A stretch of 6,604 nucleotides of DNA from positions 1-6,604 of the forward strand of contig JACQFK010000225.1 of NCBI GenBank assembly GCA_016200125.1, read 5' to 3'. Numbering within the stretch: position 1 is the stretch's first letter; each line of letters opens with the position of its first letter. The position numbers were made by a program, and so were the translations under genes. The notes beneath the pieces are model-generated. The model was not told the DNA's origin. It saw nothing but the letters and a program-made list of their open reading frames with translations, and did not search any database. Positions 4,816 through 6,604 of the stretch are shown here, piece by piece. Origin of the DNA: Planctomycetota bacterium. GTDB lineage: Bacteria > Planctomycetota > MHYJ01 > JACPRB01.

Positions 4816-6604
4816 TCCGGCGCCGGAGCAGCGCCAGGATCAGCAGCACTTCCGCTCCCAGCAATCCACAGCCGCCGATCAGCAGGTCGATCGTGGCTCC
4901 CGTCGTGAACAGGAACGGCGCCCCCGTGGCGAGCGTGCCGCCGGCGAGATTGTTCGCCGTCACCCGCCAGTAGTAGGCGTTGGAGAAAGCGAGCCCCGAG
5001 GCCGGAGTGAAGGACGTGCCGACGACGACCTGGTCCTCCACCGGGAACAAAAAGGCCGCATCGGTGGCGACCTGAATCCGGTAGGACGTCGCGCCGACCG
5101 AGCTGTTCCACGTGAACGTCGGAAGCGTCGACACCCCGATCGACCCGTTGGCCGGCTCGGTCATCGTGAATGCCGTCGGAGGCGAGGGGATGTTGATCCC
5201 GAAGGAGGCGTTGAAATCCCCTCCCGGGGACGCGTCTCCCGACGGGAAGCTGCCCGTGTACTCGCCGTTCAGGATTCCGCCCGTCGTGCTCTTGATGCAG
5301 CCCCCGAGCGTGACGAGAGAGGTCATCTCCGCGGGGCTGAGAACCCGGGTGTAGACCTGGAAGTCGTTCAGCAGGCAGTAGGGAGAGTGCGTGGCGATGG
5401 TCCGGGCGGTCCCGATCTTGTCCACGTGCAGGTTGTAGGCCCGCGGCGCCGAACTCTCGAAGACCCCGTTCACGTAGAGCTGGGTGGTCAGCGCGTCGCT
5501 GACGAAGGTCAGGTGCACCCAGGTGCCGATCGGCGCCACGTAGCCGAAGCCCTGGTCGATGACCGTATACTCGGTGATCCCCACGTCGTTGGGGGCCGCG
5601 TACTGCTCCAGCCGCAGCGAGGTGCCGGTCGTGGAGTTGGAATCCATCAGCGAGGAGGCGATGCCGGCGGTGGCCGCCGTCCTGCAGACCCACATCGCCG
5701 CCGACCAGTCGGGAGTGAGCGCTCCCGCGTCGATGTCCACCCTTCCCCCGCCCCCGGCCAGGACCAGCGCGTTGCCGAAAAGCCCGGAGCCCCAGGTCGC
5801 CCCGTTGAGGGTTCCGTTGCGCCCGTTGCCGGAGGAATCCGGGAGCGTCCCCCCCGTGCCTTCGGTCATCTTCCAGCGGGCGAAGAGGTTCGCGAAGGTC
5901 GCCGGCGGGGTCGGCGTCCCGTCCAGAGTCACCCGGTACAGATCGTCGGGCATCGTCACGCCGGTGAGATCGAGGGTGATCACGCTCCCGGCGACCCCGA
6001 TCGAGGCGGGCGTGAGGACGACGTCGTCGGCCGTCCCAAACAGGCCGTCGACCCCGCGGCCGACCAACTTCACCGTGGCGGCGCCGACGGTGGCGGGATC
6101 GATGGGCGCGCTGAGCGTGATCGAGATCGAGGCCGGTTTCGAGGAAAGATTGGCCCCTGGCGCGGGAGCCATCGCCGTGACCGTCGGAATCACCGGCACG
6201 ACCGGCGCGGTGACCGTGAAGCTCGCCTCGGCCGACCACCCCGAGGCCAGAAAGCCGTTGTCGATCGCCTGCACGCTCCAGTAGTAGGTCCCGGGCGGGA
6301 GCTTCTTGAGCGTCCACGAGAGGTTCTGCTGGGCGTTGCCGGAAGCGGGGATGCGGCGGAGTCCCGTGGCGAGATCGGCCATCGGAGCCTTGACCTGCTG
6401 ACCGCCGGGCGTCGTCCCCACCCGCAGGTTGTAAGTCAGGCCCGCGGCCGGAGTCTGCGTGTCGGTCGAGGCGTTCCAGCTCAGCGCGGCCGACTTTCCA
6501 ACGACGGCCGCCGCCAGCCCCGTGGGAATCGTGGGTGGAGTGTTCGCCACGGTCGAGTCGTTCCGGTAGACCTTGACGACCGCGGTCCCGGTCGAATCGG
6601 TCCC
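4802..6604 (-). CDS. Large secreted modular protein, C-terminal 600 residues (FN3, Ig-like with nested LamG, FN3, sorting tail)
   Basis: The frame is open to the right edge and ends TGA at 4802-4804. Counting from the edge, residues 1-18 contain VVKVYRNDST, which resembles the end of FG-GAP/VCBS repeat units, so a repeat propeller probably precedes. A fibronectin III-like domain follows (about 22-134, with LTYNLRVGTTPGG and LPPGTYYWSVQAID). Next comes the first part of a bacterial Ig-like domain (139-231, with DGLFGTADDVVLTP), a LamG/concanavalin-like domain (240-434, with ARWKMTEGTGG, PDSSGNGRNGTLNG and VLSPAEM), the likely Ig-like remainder (435-471, GEYTGSFPSGDASPGGDF) and a second FN3 (472-568). 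The C-terminus has a Gly-Cys motif, a hydrophobic helix and RRRIR. It is probably a surface-bound adhesin or glycan-binding protein; no catalytic domain is visible. The GTG at 6548-6550 is internal, since domain sequence continues upstream without a stop. Confidence 0.88.
   Translation of the reverse strand, partial: GTDSTGTAVVKVYRNDSTVANTPPTIPTGLAAAVVGKSAALSWNASTDTQTPAAGLTYNLRVGTTPGGQQVKAPMADLATGLRRIPASGNAQQNLSWTLKKLPPGTYYWSVQAIDNGFLASGWSAEASFTVTAPVVPVIPTVTAMAPAPGANLSSKPASISITLSAPIDPATVGAATVKLVGRGVDGLFGTADDVVLTPASIGVAGSVITLDLTGVTMPDDLYRVTLDGTPTPPATFANLFARWKMTEGTGGTLPDSSGNGRNGTLNGATWGSGLFGNALVLAGGGGRVDIDAGALTPDWSAAMWVCRTAATAGIASSLMDSNSTTGTSLRLEQYAAPNDVGITEYTVIDQGFGYVAPIGTWVHLTFVSDALTTQLYVNGVFESSAPRAYNLHVDKIGTARTIATHSPYCLLNDFQVYTRVLSPAEMTSLVTLGGCIKSTTGGILNGEYTGSFPSGDASPGGDFNASFGINIPSPPTAFTMTEPANGSIGVSTLPTFTWNSSVGATSYRIQVATDAAFLFPVEDQVVVGTSFTPASGLAFSNAYYWRVTANNLAGGTLATGAPFLFTTGATIDLLIGGCGLLGAEVLLILALLRRRIRSA
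4805..4876 (-). other. C-terminal sorting-type (CTERM-like) anchor
   Basis: The last 24 residues show three parts: GGCG, a hydrophobic stretch (LLGAEVLLILALL) and a basic RRRIR end. This is the layout of CTERM sorting signals; the Cys next to Gly recalls the MYXO-, Synerg- and JDVT-CTERM types, where intramembrane processing occurs. The exact class is not assigned. Confidence 0.6.
5303..5887 (-). other. LamG/concanavalin A-like domain
   Basis: The domain opens LFARWKMTEGTGG and PDSSGNGRNGTLNGATW, typical of the LamG_3 start. It has the core WVHLTFVSD and LYVNGVFESS and closes with NDFQVYTRVLSPAEMTSL, the usual final strand and helix. These domains usually bind carbohydrate or protein ligands. 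Confidence 0.85.

Noticed and set aside
4716..6317. 533-codon open frame on the - strand overlapping the secreted protein
   Set aside because: It is a different frame of the same strand, Arg/Gly/Asp-rich without domains, while the overlapping frame contains clear FN3 and LamG motifs.
1..6604. CRISPR arrays, tRNA or rRNA genes, insertion sequences, or a defence or biosynthetic system
   Set aside because: No direct repeats with spacers, no cloverleaf or transposase motifs, and no nuclease, helicase, toxin or synthase domains were seen; all gene content is envelope, signalling or housekeeping-like.

Overview
The window is GC-rich and gene-dense, and it fits an uncultured member of the Planctomycetota or a close relative. 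The evidence is the DUF1501 C-terminus, a membrane Ser/Thr kinase carrying von Willebrand A and prenyltransferase-like regions, a large secreted Ig/LamG protein, and signs of a diderm envelope (a predicted outer-membrane barrel). This lineage assignment is inferred from family content only; there is no rRNA or marker gene.

Layout: (1) 1-287, + strand, the C-terminal 94 residues of a DUF1501 protein. (2) 309-3373, - strand, a two-gene operon: a small GlsB/YeaQ-like membrane protein, then, after 2 nt, a 919-residue kinase/VWA membrane protein. It runs convergent to the DUF1501 gene, and an inverted repeat covers both stop codons. (3) A 59-bp divergent intergenic region at 3374-3432. (4) 3433-4107, + strand, a TANGO2/NRDE-family protein. 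(5) 4156-4815, + strand, a small exported protein with a Pro/Glu/Lys spacer and a predicted outer-membrane beta barrel. (6) 4802-6604, - strand, the C-terminal 600 residues of a secreted modular protein (FN3, Ig-like with LamG inside it, FN3, C-terminal sorting-type tail). Its N-terminus lies beyond the right edge. Genes 5 and 6 overlap tail to tail by 14 bp. No stretch over 300 bases lacks a gene.

The shared theme is the cell envelope: a kinase with its sensor part outside the cytoplasm, a small membrane partner, an outer-membrane barrel and a surface-anchored adhesin-like protein. No functional pathway can be read from the neighbourhood, and I see no defence system, mobile element, CRISPR array or RNA gene. 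The most notable signals are a LamG domain that appears inserted inside an Ig-like domain, a Gly-Cys C-terminal sorting-type tail, two + strand genes with a -10-like hexamer exactly 6 nt before ATG (suggesting leaderless mRNAs), and the unusual kinase/TM/prenyltransferase-like/VWA architecture with an altered metal site.
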